A stretch of DNA of 64,000 nucleotides, from NCBI RefSeq assembly GCF_014163735.1, contig NZ_JACJDV010000005.1, positions 62,001 to 126,000 on the forward strand, written 5' to 3'. The stretch is from Shewanella sp. SR44-3. Its GTDB lineage: Bacteria; Pseudomonadota; Gammaproteobacteria; Enterobacterales; Shewanellaceae. Positions 55,444 through 62,746 of this stretch are shown here, piece after piece. Position numbers and translations under genes: made by a program. Below the pieces are notes generated by a model. That model saw only the letters and a list, made by a program, of their open reading frames with translations. It was not told where the DNA came from and ran no database searches. How positions within the stretch are numbered: the first letter of the stretch is position 1; the number at the start of each line of letters is the position of its first letter.

Positions 55444-55932
55444 ATGGAAGAAATAAGAGTAATTATTTTAAGCGTGGTTTCAGGTATTGTAACAGCAGCA
55501 TTTCTGTATTGGTTTTCTCTAATGATCAAACGGATAATTATTCCTGCTTATCAACGAATTGCCTACAAAGGAATCGACGTGTCTGGCGATTGGTCTGGAG
55601 AGTGGAAACACTCTGACCAAATTGCTTTTAATTTTTCAATGTCACTAAAGCAAAATGCACATGATTTAGTCGGAACATTTAATGTGCTAAAGCTAAAAAG
55701 TGGTGAGCAAGAAAAGATTACAAACATGACCGTGCAGGGGGAAATTTGGGAAGGATTTTTATCGCTTAAATGTAGAACGATAAGCAATAAAGAATTATCT
55801 TTTGGTTCTGCTCTTCTTAAAGTCAACTCATCCACACTTGATGGTAAGTACATTTTCAGAAACCTTGTAAAAGCAGGTGACGAGATCGGCGCATTTAACT
55901 TACTTCTTGTGAGACATAATGAAAAGACTTAA
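55444..55932 (+). CDS. Membrane-anchored hypothetical protein
   Basis: 162 residues from ATG 55444 (MEEIRVIILSVVSGIVTAAF); an ATG at 55411 would add 11 residues, and neither start has a strong ribosome binding site. One N-terminal membrane helix (about 5-28) is followed by a basic juxtamembrane part and a beta-rich soluble domain starting GIDVSGDWSGEWKH, whose GxWxGxW pattern recurs in many accessory anchored proteins. Lower GC than core neighbours. Function unknown; it begins the second accessory segment. Confidence 0.6.
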   Translation: MEEIRVIILSVVSGIVTAAFLYWFSLMIKRIIIPAYQRIAYKGIDVSGDWSGEWKHSDQIAFNFSMSLKQNAHDLVGTFNVLKLKSGEQEKITNMTVQGEIWEGFLSLKCRTISNKELSFGSALLKVNSSTLDGKYIFRNLVKAGDEIGAFNLLLVRHNEKT

Positions 55933-56068
55933 TAAGCCTCTTTTATCTGATCTCTGGCATCTGTGATACAAAAATACTGCTCAAAGTATAATTTTACGAT
56001 CCACCCAAATTATATTTGGTACTTACTCTTTAAATCATAGAGTTACACATAAACTGAAAAGGTGAGTT

Positions 56069-56193
56069 ATGAGTGTTTGCGAGACGATCGTCCGACCCAC
56101 ATCTGACTCTGATTTAAATCAAAAGTAAAACGCTACGTGTCGGTGACTTCTTGTAAAACAAATCGACCATGGCAAGCCTATATGGCAGAGTTT
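56069..56193 (+). pseudogene. Broken copy of the small gene at 58967
   Basis: AAAAGGTGAGTT-ATG opens MSVCETIVRPTSDSDLNQK and stops after 19 residues. The nucleotide sequence matches 58967-59123 up to GAGTTT at 56193, except that 22 bases are missing after CTGATTTA; this shifts the frame into a stop. The two copies are in direct orientation about 2.9 kb apart and flank the accessory genes between them. Confidence 0.7.
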
Positions 56194-56520
56194 CAGTCAA
56201 TAAGGGCATGAATAAGTTCGCCTTACGAAGGCAGGAAAAGGTGAGTAGCCAATGGCAAATGTATTCTCTGGTGCATAACATTGAAAAATTAAGACATAGT
56301 CTGGGTTAATAGACTTTTGGGAGTAATTTGTCGCTGTATTTCCCTCCGTAACCGCCTGCAAAAGTTCATCAAACTCACCAAAACTCGATGCAATAAATAT
56401 TATCAATGAAAACAGTGGTTTCAGTTGAATGACTACTGAAAGTCAGTTAATGTTTATTTCAATAATAAATTACAAGAAAACGAGTAATTCTACAGGCTCG
56501 TTAGAACTCAAGGGAGGACT
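56194..56520. other. Gene-free stretch with a possible gene fragment
   Basis: About 330 bases. The minus strand is open from TTG 56406 to 56197 (69 codons, FGEFDELLQAVTEGNTATNY, ending YSCPY) and has protein-like composition but no ribosome binding site; it may be the relic of a gene 3' end. Nothing else is evident. Confidence 0.3.
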
Positions 56521-57030
56521 ATGGATCGTTTCGTTGAATCAATAGAAAAAAGTATTGAAATTGAAAATTGGTATGCGGCTTTAACTTTAGCTATTACATT
56601 GCCAGATATTTGTGGGCGGCTAAATAATCCTAAGTTGGGTTCCCAAAAGCGTTTTGAAAAATGGTTCAATAAATACATGTACCATCATTATGAAAGTCCT
56701 TTTCATGGTGAGGGTTTTACATTTTTATCAGCATCTGATAGTTATGCATTACGTTGTGCGTTTCTTCACGAAGGTACAGATGATGTAACTCGTCAACGGG
56801 CTAGAGAAGTTGTATCTAAATTTACATTTTCTACAACAGGCTCACATAAGTGTATGTTTAATGATGTTCTTTTATTAAACCTCCAATCATTTTGTTCTGA
56901 GATATGTGAAGGAGTTAGAGCTTGGCAAAAAGAATACGAAAATAATTCTGATGTTGTAAATGGTTTGGCTGAACTGTTAAAAGTACAAACAAAGGGCTTT
57001 TCGCCTGCACCTGGGATATTTGTGCAATGA
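56521..57030 (+). CDS. Hypothetical protein with an RX4H (HEPN-like) motif
   Basis: 169 residues with a strong GGGAGG ribosome binding site. The protein is alpha-helical. ENWYAALTLAITLPDICGRL opens it, and SYALRCAFLHEG contains R-x4-H, the catalytic pattern of HEPN ribonucleases, near residue 82. Related sequences I recall are annotated only as hypothetical. If it is a HEPN RNase it would fit the defence-like setting beside a HigBA pair, but the motif alone is short. Confidence 0.6.
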   Translation: MDRFVESIEKSIEIENWYAALTLAITLPDICGRLNNPKLGSQKRFEKWFNKYMYHHYESPFHGEGFTFLSASDSYALRCAFLHEGTDDVTRQRAREVVSKFTFSTTGSHKCMFNDVLLLNLQSFCSEICEGVRAWQKEYENNSDVVNGLAELLKVQTKGFSPAPGIFVQ

Positions 57031-57096
57031 GTTCTAACAAGAAAAGGCAGAGCGACGCCATAAACTGGCACGCTTGCTTTTGGTGTTATATTTCTT

Positions 57097-57591
57097 ATGA
57101 GTATCAGCATAATAACTAAACCTGAGGAGAAGCACTTGCCTTGGTGGAAGAGGTCTACTGCGCCGTGGTGGTTAATTCCATTGTTCTTTTGTTACGTTAT
57201 TTATAACGTGATAACTGTGAATCAAGCTTCTCAAGAAAGCTTCGAAAAATTCAAGTCTGAACTTACTGAAGTTCAAAAACCTATTGAATACTATGTTGTA
57301 TCCAAAATTACAGAAGAACCAACACCAACCTCTGAAAAGCTAGAAATCACAGGTGAGGCGTTGAGGTGTTTACTAAATGCTTCTGATTCATCAAAGCGTC
57401 CACCTTCCAATGAATATGCTACTTTTTTAAGCTTTGAGTTGGCGGGAAATAAAGTTCACCTAGAAGTAAGGCAATACAATCAAATATTTTGGTATATGCC
57501 ATGGGTTAAACAGGACGTAGGTTATAAAGGTTATGGTTTTACGGCTTCTGGTAAATGCAAAGTGCAAATAGGATACAAAGAAATACAATAA
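57097..57591 (+). CDS. Single-pass membrane hypothetical protein
   Basis: 164 residues. A cytoplasmic basic N terminus is followed by one membrane helix (about 23-42: APWWLIPLFFCYVIYNVI), a short coiled segment (QESFEKFKSELTEV) and a C-terminal beta-rich domain with two cysteines. The ATG has no strong ribosome binding site and lies 67 bases after the HEPN-like gene. Family not recognised. Confidence 0.6.
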   Translation: MSISIITKPEEKHLPWWKRSTAPWWLIPLFFCYVIYNVITVNQASQESFEKFKSELTEVQKPIEYYVVSKITEEPTPTSEKLEITGEALRCLLNASDSSKRPPSNEYATFLSFELAGNKVHLEVRQYNQIFWYMPWVKQDVGYKGYGFTASGKCKVQIGYKEIQ

Positions 57592-57694
57592 GGATAGGTC
57601 GCGCGAAGCCGCGTTCTACTTATGTCCAGAATGAGTCAAGTGTATCTCTTGTTTACGTGAGTAGCCCGGGACCTACCTTTAATAGTGATCTTTC

Positions 57695-57847
57695 TTAACT
57701 AAATGGCAGATCGAGAATACGATCTGTTTGGTGTGGTGTTAAACAGTTCACTTGTGCTTGCGCTTCTTCATCGCTAATTTTAGCTAAGCATTTTTCGCTG
57801 GTTAGACGGGCGTTACCCCTAGAAATCTTAATCCAAAACTTACTCAT
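57695..57847 (-). CDS. Small hypothetical protein, 50 residues
   Basis: Read on the minus strand from ATG 57847 to TAA 57695: MSKFWIKISRGNARLTSEKC, then LAKISDEEAQAQVNCLTPHQ, then TDRILDLPFS. Basic N terminus, acidic middle, two cysteines. There is no clear ribosome binding site, so the call rests on protein-like composition and an isolated intact frame in an otherwise empty 450-base gap. An internal hairpin CAGATCG/CGATCTG lies near the 3' end. Confidence 0.45.
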   Translation of the reverse strand: MSKFWIKISRGNARLTSEKCLAKISDEEAQAQVNCLTPHQTDRILDLPFS

Positions 57848-57890
57848 TCGAGCTAAAAGCTTAGTTCGAAAATGTCAAAAAATGAGCTAG

Positions 57891-57917
57891 TGAATCACTC
57901 TGGCCCAGAGTGATTCA
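57891..57917. other. 27-base perfect palindrome
   Basis: TGAATCACTCTGG, C, CCAGAGTGATTCA: 13-bp arms around one base, 45 bases upstream of the 50-residue gene and 125 bases past the HigA stop. No T-run follows on either side. It could be an operator, a cruciform or a recombination relic. Confidence 0.6.
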
Positions 57918-58041
57918 TGGATACTATTTTAATCAAAAATTGCTTTCAAAGTGATGGTTGAAGTGATGTTAAATGTACAAAGTGCGATTCTGATAGGGAC
58001 TAACTTAATTAGTTCAAAGGCTCAAGAGGGGCCTTTGAATA

Positions 58042-58329
58042 TTAGTGAGCGGCAAGAGCTGCGTAGATTTTGGGATCATCCTGAATAGTAGCAAGCACTT
58101 TTGCTGCTAATCCTGCAGGATTGCGACGTTTGCCCTCCCAGCTTTTAATGGTGTCTAAGCTGACCCCCATCGCGGCAGCAAATTCGACCTGAGTAACCTT
58201 AAGTAGATCTTCACGGATTGCCTTAACGTCGGCAACCTCATAACGGGTTATTCTGGCGGTTTTTTTGAGACCATGATGAATTTCTACAGCTTCTTCAAGG
58301 GAGGCTTGAAGCTCGTTAAATATACTCAT
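58042..58329 (-). CDS. higA: HigA-type antitoxin (XRE family)
   Basis: 95 residues. The C-terminal helix-turn-helix reads FAAAMGVSLDTIKSWEGKRR, as in HigA-2/NadS antitoxins; the N-terminal 35 residues (NELQASLEEAVEIHHG) would wrap the toxin. The start ATGA overlaps the toxin stop by 4 bases, so translation is coupled. It neutralises HigB and represses the operon, probably at the 7-1-7 repeat upstream. Confidence 0.86.
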   Translation of the reverse strand: MSIFNELQASLEEAVEIHHGLKKTARITRYEVADVKAIREDLLKVTQVEFAAAMGVSLDTIKSWEGKRRNPAGLAAKVLATIQDDPKIYAALAAH

Positions 58330-58661
58330 TTTCCCTCTCCTTTAAGTGATTGAACTATTTGTTTTAACTTGGACTTTTCTTCCTCAGTTAGGCTATCTTT
58401 AACTGATTTAGGATAAGCTAGCACAAGGTAAATCTTGTCGGCGTGAGTAAGGACGTATAACACCCGTACACTACCACTCTTACCCTTGTTACCTACTGCC
58501 ATTCTAACCTTTCGTAGGCCGCCCGTACCTCTGATAATATCGCCCTTATCAGGCTGAGCAATAAGCTCTGCTTGCAAATTTTTTAGTTCGTCATCTGTTG
58601 CAAGTTCCTTGATCTGTCTTGTAAAGATCGAGGTTTCGACAAACTCAATAGCATGGCTCAC
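58326..58661 (-). CDS. higB: HigB-type toxin (RelE/ParE fold)
   Basis: 111 residues from GTG 58661, with AAGGAT about ten bases upstream. TSIFTRQIKELATDDELKNL, GDIIRGTGGLRKVRMAVGNKG and SVRVLYVLTHADKIYLVLAY match the HigB-2 family; the basic RKVRMA strand is where RelE-like mRNA endonucleases contact the ribosome. Toxin-before-antitoxin order is the HigBA hallmark. The toxin cuts mRNA on translating ribosomes when the antitoxin is lost. Confidence 0.87.
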   Translation of the reverse strand: MSHAIEFVETSIFTRQIKELATDDELKNLQAELIAQPDKGDIIRGTGGLRKVRMAVGNKGKSGSVRVLYVLTHADKIYLVLAYPKSVKDSLTEEEKSKLKQIVQSLKGEGK

Positions 58662-58689
58662 TAATCAAAATCCTTATGCCATCTTTTAA

Positions 58690-58704
58690 GTGTACAGTGT
58701 ACAC
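58690..58704. promoter_or_regulatory. Operator of the higBA operon
   Basis: GTGTACAGTGTACAC is a perfect 7-1-7 inverted repeat located 29 bases before the toxin start. Position and symmetry suit an XRE antitoxin dimer. Confidence 0.72.
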
Positions 58705-58966
58705 CCTTGCATTGCTGTAATCAACACTGGGCCGTTTATCATTGCTATTTAGGATCACTCTTGGGGATACTTTTTTCAATGAAACAGACTTGCCTAGCGT
58801 GATTCACTAGCTTATGCAGCTTAACCCTGACATCCCATAATCGCTTTTGGCTAACGGGCTGTCGTCCAAAATGAGTTTGGTCTGAGTACTGGAGATATAG
58901 CCTGATAGTAAAGAATGGTTTGTAATCTTCAAGGCTAACAGATACACAAATGCTAAGAGGTGAACC

Positions 58967-59125
58967 ATGCCGCTACACCATAAGAGTTGCGAGCCGACGG
59001 TCCGACCCACAGATGACTCTGATTTAACTCTGGTTCAATTCTGGTTTAAATCAAAAGTAAAACGCTGGGTGTCGGTGACTTCTTGTAAAAAATCGACCAT
59101 AGCGAGCCTGTATGCTGGAGTTTAA
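58967..59125 (+). CDS. Small hypothetical protein, 52 residues (intact copy)
   Basis: ATG 58967 follows AAGAGGTGAACC and the frame ends at TAA 59123-59125. The product begins MPLHHKSCEPTVRPTDDSDL and ends SCKKSTIASLYAGV; it is basic with two cysteines. The segment DSDLTLVQFWFK is encoded by three 11-bp units (ACTCTGATTTA, ACTCTGGTTCA, ATTCTGGTTTA); the copy at 56069 has only one. Conservation of both copies at nucleotide level, including the region past the broken stop, could also mean the element is RNA or a repeat rather than a protein gene. A minus-strand frame over the same bases was judged a shadow. Confidence 0.5.
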   Translation: MPLHHKSCEPTVRPTDDSDLTLVQFWFKSKVKRWVSVTSCKKSTIASLYAGV

Positions 59126-59180
59126 GTACTCTCTTAATCGCAATATCTGTCTTGGCAGTATCAATCAGAGGCAAAAAGTA

Positions 59181-59213
59181 AAAAGCCAACATGGGAATGC
59201 TGGCTTTTTCTTT
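59181..59213. terminator. Bidirectional terminator upstream of the fadD stop
   Basis: AAAAAGCCA (from 59180) and TGGCTTTTT (59201-59209) form the stem; T-run and A-run on both sides. Serves the small gene and the convergent fadD. Confidence 0.8.
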
Positions 59214-59283
59214 AGGCTTTAAAGTCTAGGCTCTCGTTGCTTTATTGTAAGGGTTCACCAACTACCTAGATTTTTAGATTAGC

Positions 59284-60891
59284 TTAGCTATTGCTTTGTC
59301 TTAGCTCGCGCCTGAGGATTTTTCCCACTGTGCTTTTAGGCAGCTGGGTTTTAAATTCAAAGATCTTAGGTATTTTGTAGCCGGTCAGTTGCTTGCGGCA
59401 GTGAGCTTCTATGTCTGCTTTGGCTATTTGAGGGTCTAAGCTTGGGTCCTTGAGCACGATAACAGCTTTGACGGCTTCGCCGCTGTGCTCATCAGGCACG
59501 CCGACGACGGCGGCTTCTAATACTAATGGATGGGTGGCGAGGATGTTTTCTACTTCATTGGGGTAGACGTTAAAACCTGAGACTATCACCATGTCTTTTT
59601 TGCGATCAACAATAGTGTAAAAACCATCTTCGGAGACCAGCGCGATATCGCCAGTTTTAAAATAACCTTGGTCAGTCATCACTTTGGCCGTTTCAGCGGC
59701 TTGCTGCCAATAACCACTCATTACCTGCGGCCCGCGCACCGCAAGCTCGCCTGTGTCGCCCACAGGCACTGGCTTGTCATTGGCATCCAGTATCATCACT
59801 TCAGTGGCTATCACTGCCTTGCCTATGGTGCCAAGGCGCTGAAAACCAGAAGCATTAAGGCACACGACTGGGGAGGTTTCAGACAAACCATAACCTTCGC
59901 ACACCATGCAACCTGTGGTGTGTTGCCATGCATCTGCGGCGGCGCTGGTGAGCGCTGTGCCACCAGAAATGGTGATTTTAAGTTGACTAAAGTCAAGTTT
60001 TTTAAAAGCTTCTTGATGACAAAGGGCGACAAACAGGGTGTTAAGACCGGCAAAGCCTGTGAATGGCTGTTTTGCCATAGTGTTGATAAGCCCCGGAATG
60101 TCCCTAGGGTTTGGAATAAGCACGCAGCAAGCGCCAGTTTCAAAGTACAGCACCAAATTCACCATAAAGGCGTAAATATGATAAATCGGCAGCGGGGCGA
60201 TAAATACATCTTCACCTGGCGTCAGGGTATTGGCGATGCGAGATTTTACTTGATAGGCATTAGCCAGCATATTGCCGTGACTGAGCATGGCGCCTTTTGA
60301 TAACCCTGTGGTGCCGCCTGTGTATTGCAGTGCGGCCAAAGCAGTTTGCTGTGGATAAACCGGGGCGAACTCAAGCTCGGCGCCTTGTTTAAGCAGACTT
60401 AAAAACTCTATAGTGTCGATATTGGTTTTAGGCTGAACTTGGGGCGCCAGCATATCGGCGGCGTGGGTTGAAATGACGTATTGTATTGGCGTGCTGGCGA
60501 CCACTTTTGCAAGAATAGGCAGTAAGTCTGACAGCACCACCACAGCTTTTGCGCCTGAGTCGTTAAATTGGTGGATAAGCTCTCGCTCTGTGTATTGTGG
60601 GTTAGTGTTTACTAGCACCATACCTGCGCGGATAACTCCGTAGGCGGCAATAACAAATTGAGTAATGTTGGGCAGCTGAATGGCGACTCTGTCACCAGGT
60701 TGTAAATCGGTTTTATTCTGTAAGTAAGATGCAAAATAACGTGAGCTTTGCTCTATGTCGTTAAAACTGCTGGGTTTGTCTAAACAGAGGTAAGCGGTTT
60801 TATCGCCATAGCGTTTTGTTGTTTGCTCTATCAAGTCAACAAGGGAAGTGTACTGAGATAAATCTACTTGAGTTTGAGCATCATACGTCAT
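59284..60891 (-). CDS. fadD: Long-chain fatty acid-CoA ligase
   Basis: 535 residues of the AMP-binding (ANL) superfamily. P-loop YTGGTTGLSKGAMLSH, GYGLSETSPVVCLN, YFKTGDIALVSEDGFYTIVDRKKD (read in parts) and the C-terminal catalytic lysine in PKSTVGKILRRELR are intact. It adenylates long-chain fatty acids and transfers them to CoA at the inner membrane, feeding beta-oxidation. Similar to E. coli FadD but about 25 residues shorter. No FadR site was identified in the 166-base region upstream. Confidence 0.9.
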   Translation of the reverse strand: MTYDAQTQVDLSQYTSLVDLIEQTTKRYGDKTAYLCLDKPSSFNDIEQSSRYFASYLQNKTDLQPGDRVAIQLPNITQFVIAAYGVIRAGMVLVNTNPQYTERELIHQFNDSGAKAVVVLSDLLPILAKVVASTPIQYVISTHAADMLAPQVQPKTNIDTIEFLSLLKQGAELEFAPVYPQQTALAALQYTGGTTGLSKGAMLSHGNMLANAYQVKSRIANTLTPGEDVFIAPLPIYHIYAFMVNLVLYFETGACCVLIPNPRDIPGLINTMAKQPFTGFAGLNTLFVALCHQEAFKKLDFSQLKITISGGTALTSAAADAWQHTTGCMVCEGYGLSETSPVVCLNASGFQRLGTIGKAVIATEVMILDANDKPVPVGDTGELAVRGPQVMSGYWQQAAETAKVMTDQGYFKTGDIALVSEDGFYTIVDRKKDMVIVSGFNVYPNEVENILATHPLVLEAAVVGVPDEHSGEAVKAVIVLKDPSLDPQIAKADIEAHCRKQLTGYKIPKIFEFKTQLPKSTVGKILRRELRQSNS

Positions 60892-61057
60892 GTTATCACC
60901 TTAAAGTGCTTTTGATTATTATGTTAACAGTGTCACCTTAGAGTAGTGTGCTTTGCTAGTTAGGGTCAATGGTATTTCATCGTAATGGATTGACTCAATA
61001 AAAATGGACAGCCTAGGCTATCCATTTTCATTGAGTACCAACAAGCAGTAGAGATAA

Positions 61058-62518
61058 CTATGAGCTTGGGCTAAAGAAGCTGCTACTCTGAGTCACGTTT
61101 TGTTTTGGGTTGTTGATATCAATAACACTGAATTGAAGTGTTTCTCGGCCATGGATTAAGTCTGCTAATTTAGCTTTCACTGTGATTGGGTATTCGAGTT
61201 GCTCGGCGGCAGAGACGTGGATAACACTCGGGCTCATTAATTCAAATAACTCAGGCTTATCTAAGCTGATGCGGTAGTGTTTCAGCGTTTGGGTTTTGTT
61301 GCGTATTCTTAGTTGATAGGTGTTTTCTATCTCAGCAACGCTCACTTCGCGGTAAAGGCTTTGGCGGTCACGAAGAATATTAAACTGAATTTCACTGATG
61401 CTGGATAAATCCACTAAAGTCACAATCACAAACGTCACTAAAGCAAGGCCATAGGATACAAATCGGCCAGAACGCCACACGGGTTTAGCTTCACCTTTGA
61501 GTTCATTTTCACTGATAAAACTAATCAGGTTTGGCTGATAGCCAAATTGATCCATGGTTTGGTTACAAGCATCGACGCAGGCGCCGCAGTTAATGCATTC
61601 ATATTGCAGGCCGTTACGTATATCTATGCCCGTGGGGCAAACATCGACGCACAGATTACAATCAACGCAATCACCGAGCTCGGTAGCTTGATTACGCTTA
61701 CGTGGGCCACGGCTTTCACCGCGGGCGGCATCATAAGTGACAGTTTTAGTACTGCCATCAAACATTACCGCCTGAAAGCGTGAATAAGGGCAGCAATGCA
61801 GGCACATTTGCTCGCGCATCCAACCAGCGTTTAAATAGGTGCAAATGGCGAAAAACCACACCCAACTGCTCACCCAGAAACTGGCATTTAGGCTGAAAAT
61901 ATCTAAGTATAATTCCCGCGCTGGCACAAAGTAGCCGATAAAGCCGCAGCCTGTCAGTAAGGCGACTAAGGCCCATAAGCCGTGTTTACTGCTCCGTTTA
62001 AGGATTTTATTGCTGGTCCATGGGGCTTTATCTAACAGTTTGCGTTTATTGCTGCTGCCTTCAATGCGAGATTCAATCCACACGTACATAAAGGTCCAAG
62101 CAGTTTGCGGGCATAAAAACCCGCACCAGACTCGGCCCCAAAATACGGTAATAAAAAACAAGCCAAAGGCTGCGGCAATCAATACCCAAGCCAGCAAGGT
62201 AAAATCTTGAGGCCAAAGGGTCAGTGAGAAGAAGTGAAATTGCTGTTTATCGACATCAAATAGGATGGCTTGCCGCCCCTGATAATTAATGAAAGGGATC
62301 ATGAAAAAAATCAGCACCAGTAAGCTGTTCAGTAAGCTTCTTAGCTGCTGAAAAGGACCTTTTTGTTCACGAAATTGGATTTTACTCTTATTGCTTGGCG
62401 ATGACTCAAGCTTAGATTTCGACGGGTTAAGCTTAATTGGCGTCTCGGGCGACTCAATTTGGACTACGGCTATTCTCTGTGAATTAGCTTGGGAGGACTC
62501 TGGTACTGGGCTCGACAT
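61058..62518 (-). CDS. ccoG: Cytochrome c oxidase accessory protein CcoG (FixG)
   Basis: 486 residues. Membrane helices cover roughly residues 75-240, with CGFLCPQTAWTFMYVW and MCLHCCPYSRFQ as conserved cysteine loops; two 4Fe-4S binding clusters follow (DCVDCNLCVDVCPTGID and CINCGACVDACNQTM). A further helix and a C-terminal Ig-like FixG domain complete it. CcoG reduces copper for assembly of the cbb3-type oxidase. No ccoNOP genes lie in the window. The upstream region has a sigma-54-type promoter, an uncommon control for this gene. Confidence 0.93.
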   Translation of the reverse strand: MSSPVPESSQANSQRIAVVQIESPETPIKLNPSKSKLESSPSNKSKIQFREQKGPFQQLRSLLNSLLVLIFFMIPFINYQGRQAILFDVDKQQFHFFSLTLWPQDFTLLAWVLIAAAFGLFFITVFWGRVWCGFLCPQTAWTFMYVWIESRIEGSSNKRKLLDKAPWTSNKILKRSSKHGLWALVALLTGCGFIGYFVPARELYLDIFSLNASFWVSSWVWFFAICTYLNAGWMREQMCLHCCPYSRFQAVMFDGSTKTVTYDAARGESRGPRKRNQATELGDCVDCNLCVDVCPTGIDIRNGLQYECINCGACVDACNQTMDQFGYQPNLISFISENELKGEAKPVWRSGRFVSYGLALVTFVIVTLVDLSSISEIQFNILRDRQSLYREVSVAEIENTYQLRIRNKTQTLKHYRISLDKPELFELMSPSVIHVSAAEQLEYPITVKAKLADLIHGRETLQFSVIDINNPKQNVTQSSSFFSPSS

Positions 62519-62553
62519 GCAGGTTACCTAAAAATGAAACAACATGCTGGTAA

Positions 62554-62570
62554 AGCAAGAGCTAGGCCAA
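62554..62570 (-). promoter_or_regulatory. Sigma-54 (-24/-12) promoter of ccoG
   Basis: On the minus strand TTGGCCTAGCTCTTGCT has GG and GC at the obligatory spacing of the YTGGCACGRNNNTTGCW consensus, matching 13 to 14 of 17 positions including all invariant ones. Transcription would begin about 25 bases before the ccoG ATG. Confidence 0.65.
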
Positions 62571-62633
62571 TCCGATTGGTTATTTATCTATATGAATTTT
62601 AATGGTATTCATAAATGCAATTGTTTTGCGCTC

Positions 62634-62665
62634 CACGATATATCGTCATCTGTCGATATATCGTG
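62634..62665. promoter_or_regulatory. Inverted repeat, likely enhancer site of the sigma-54 activator
   Basis: CACGATATATCG (62634-62645) and CGATATATCGTG (62654-62665) are perfect inverted repeats; each arm contains the palindrome CGATATATCG. They lie about 75-110 bases upstream of the -24 element of ccoG, the usual enhancer distance. Confidence 0.65.
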
Positions 62666-62746
62666 ACTTTGGCCTCTAGTGTTTACCACAAGTCTGCACC
62701 ATGGTTAAGGTGTAGCATGGTTGTTTACTGTCCGGTTCTGGCCAAT

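Noticed and set aside
58807..59010. Minus-strand open frame of 67 codons
   Set aside because: It overlaps the better supported plus-strand small gene and starts inside it without a ribosome binding site.
59668..60300. 210-codon plus-strand frame opposite fadD
   Set aside because: It is a shadow of the conserved fadD reading frame.
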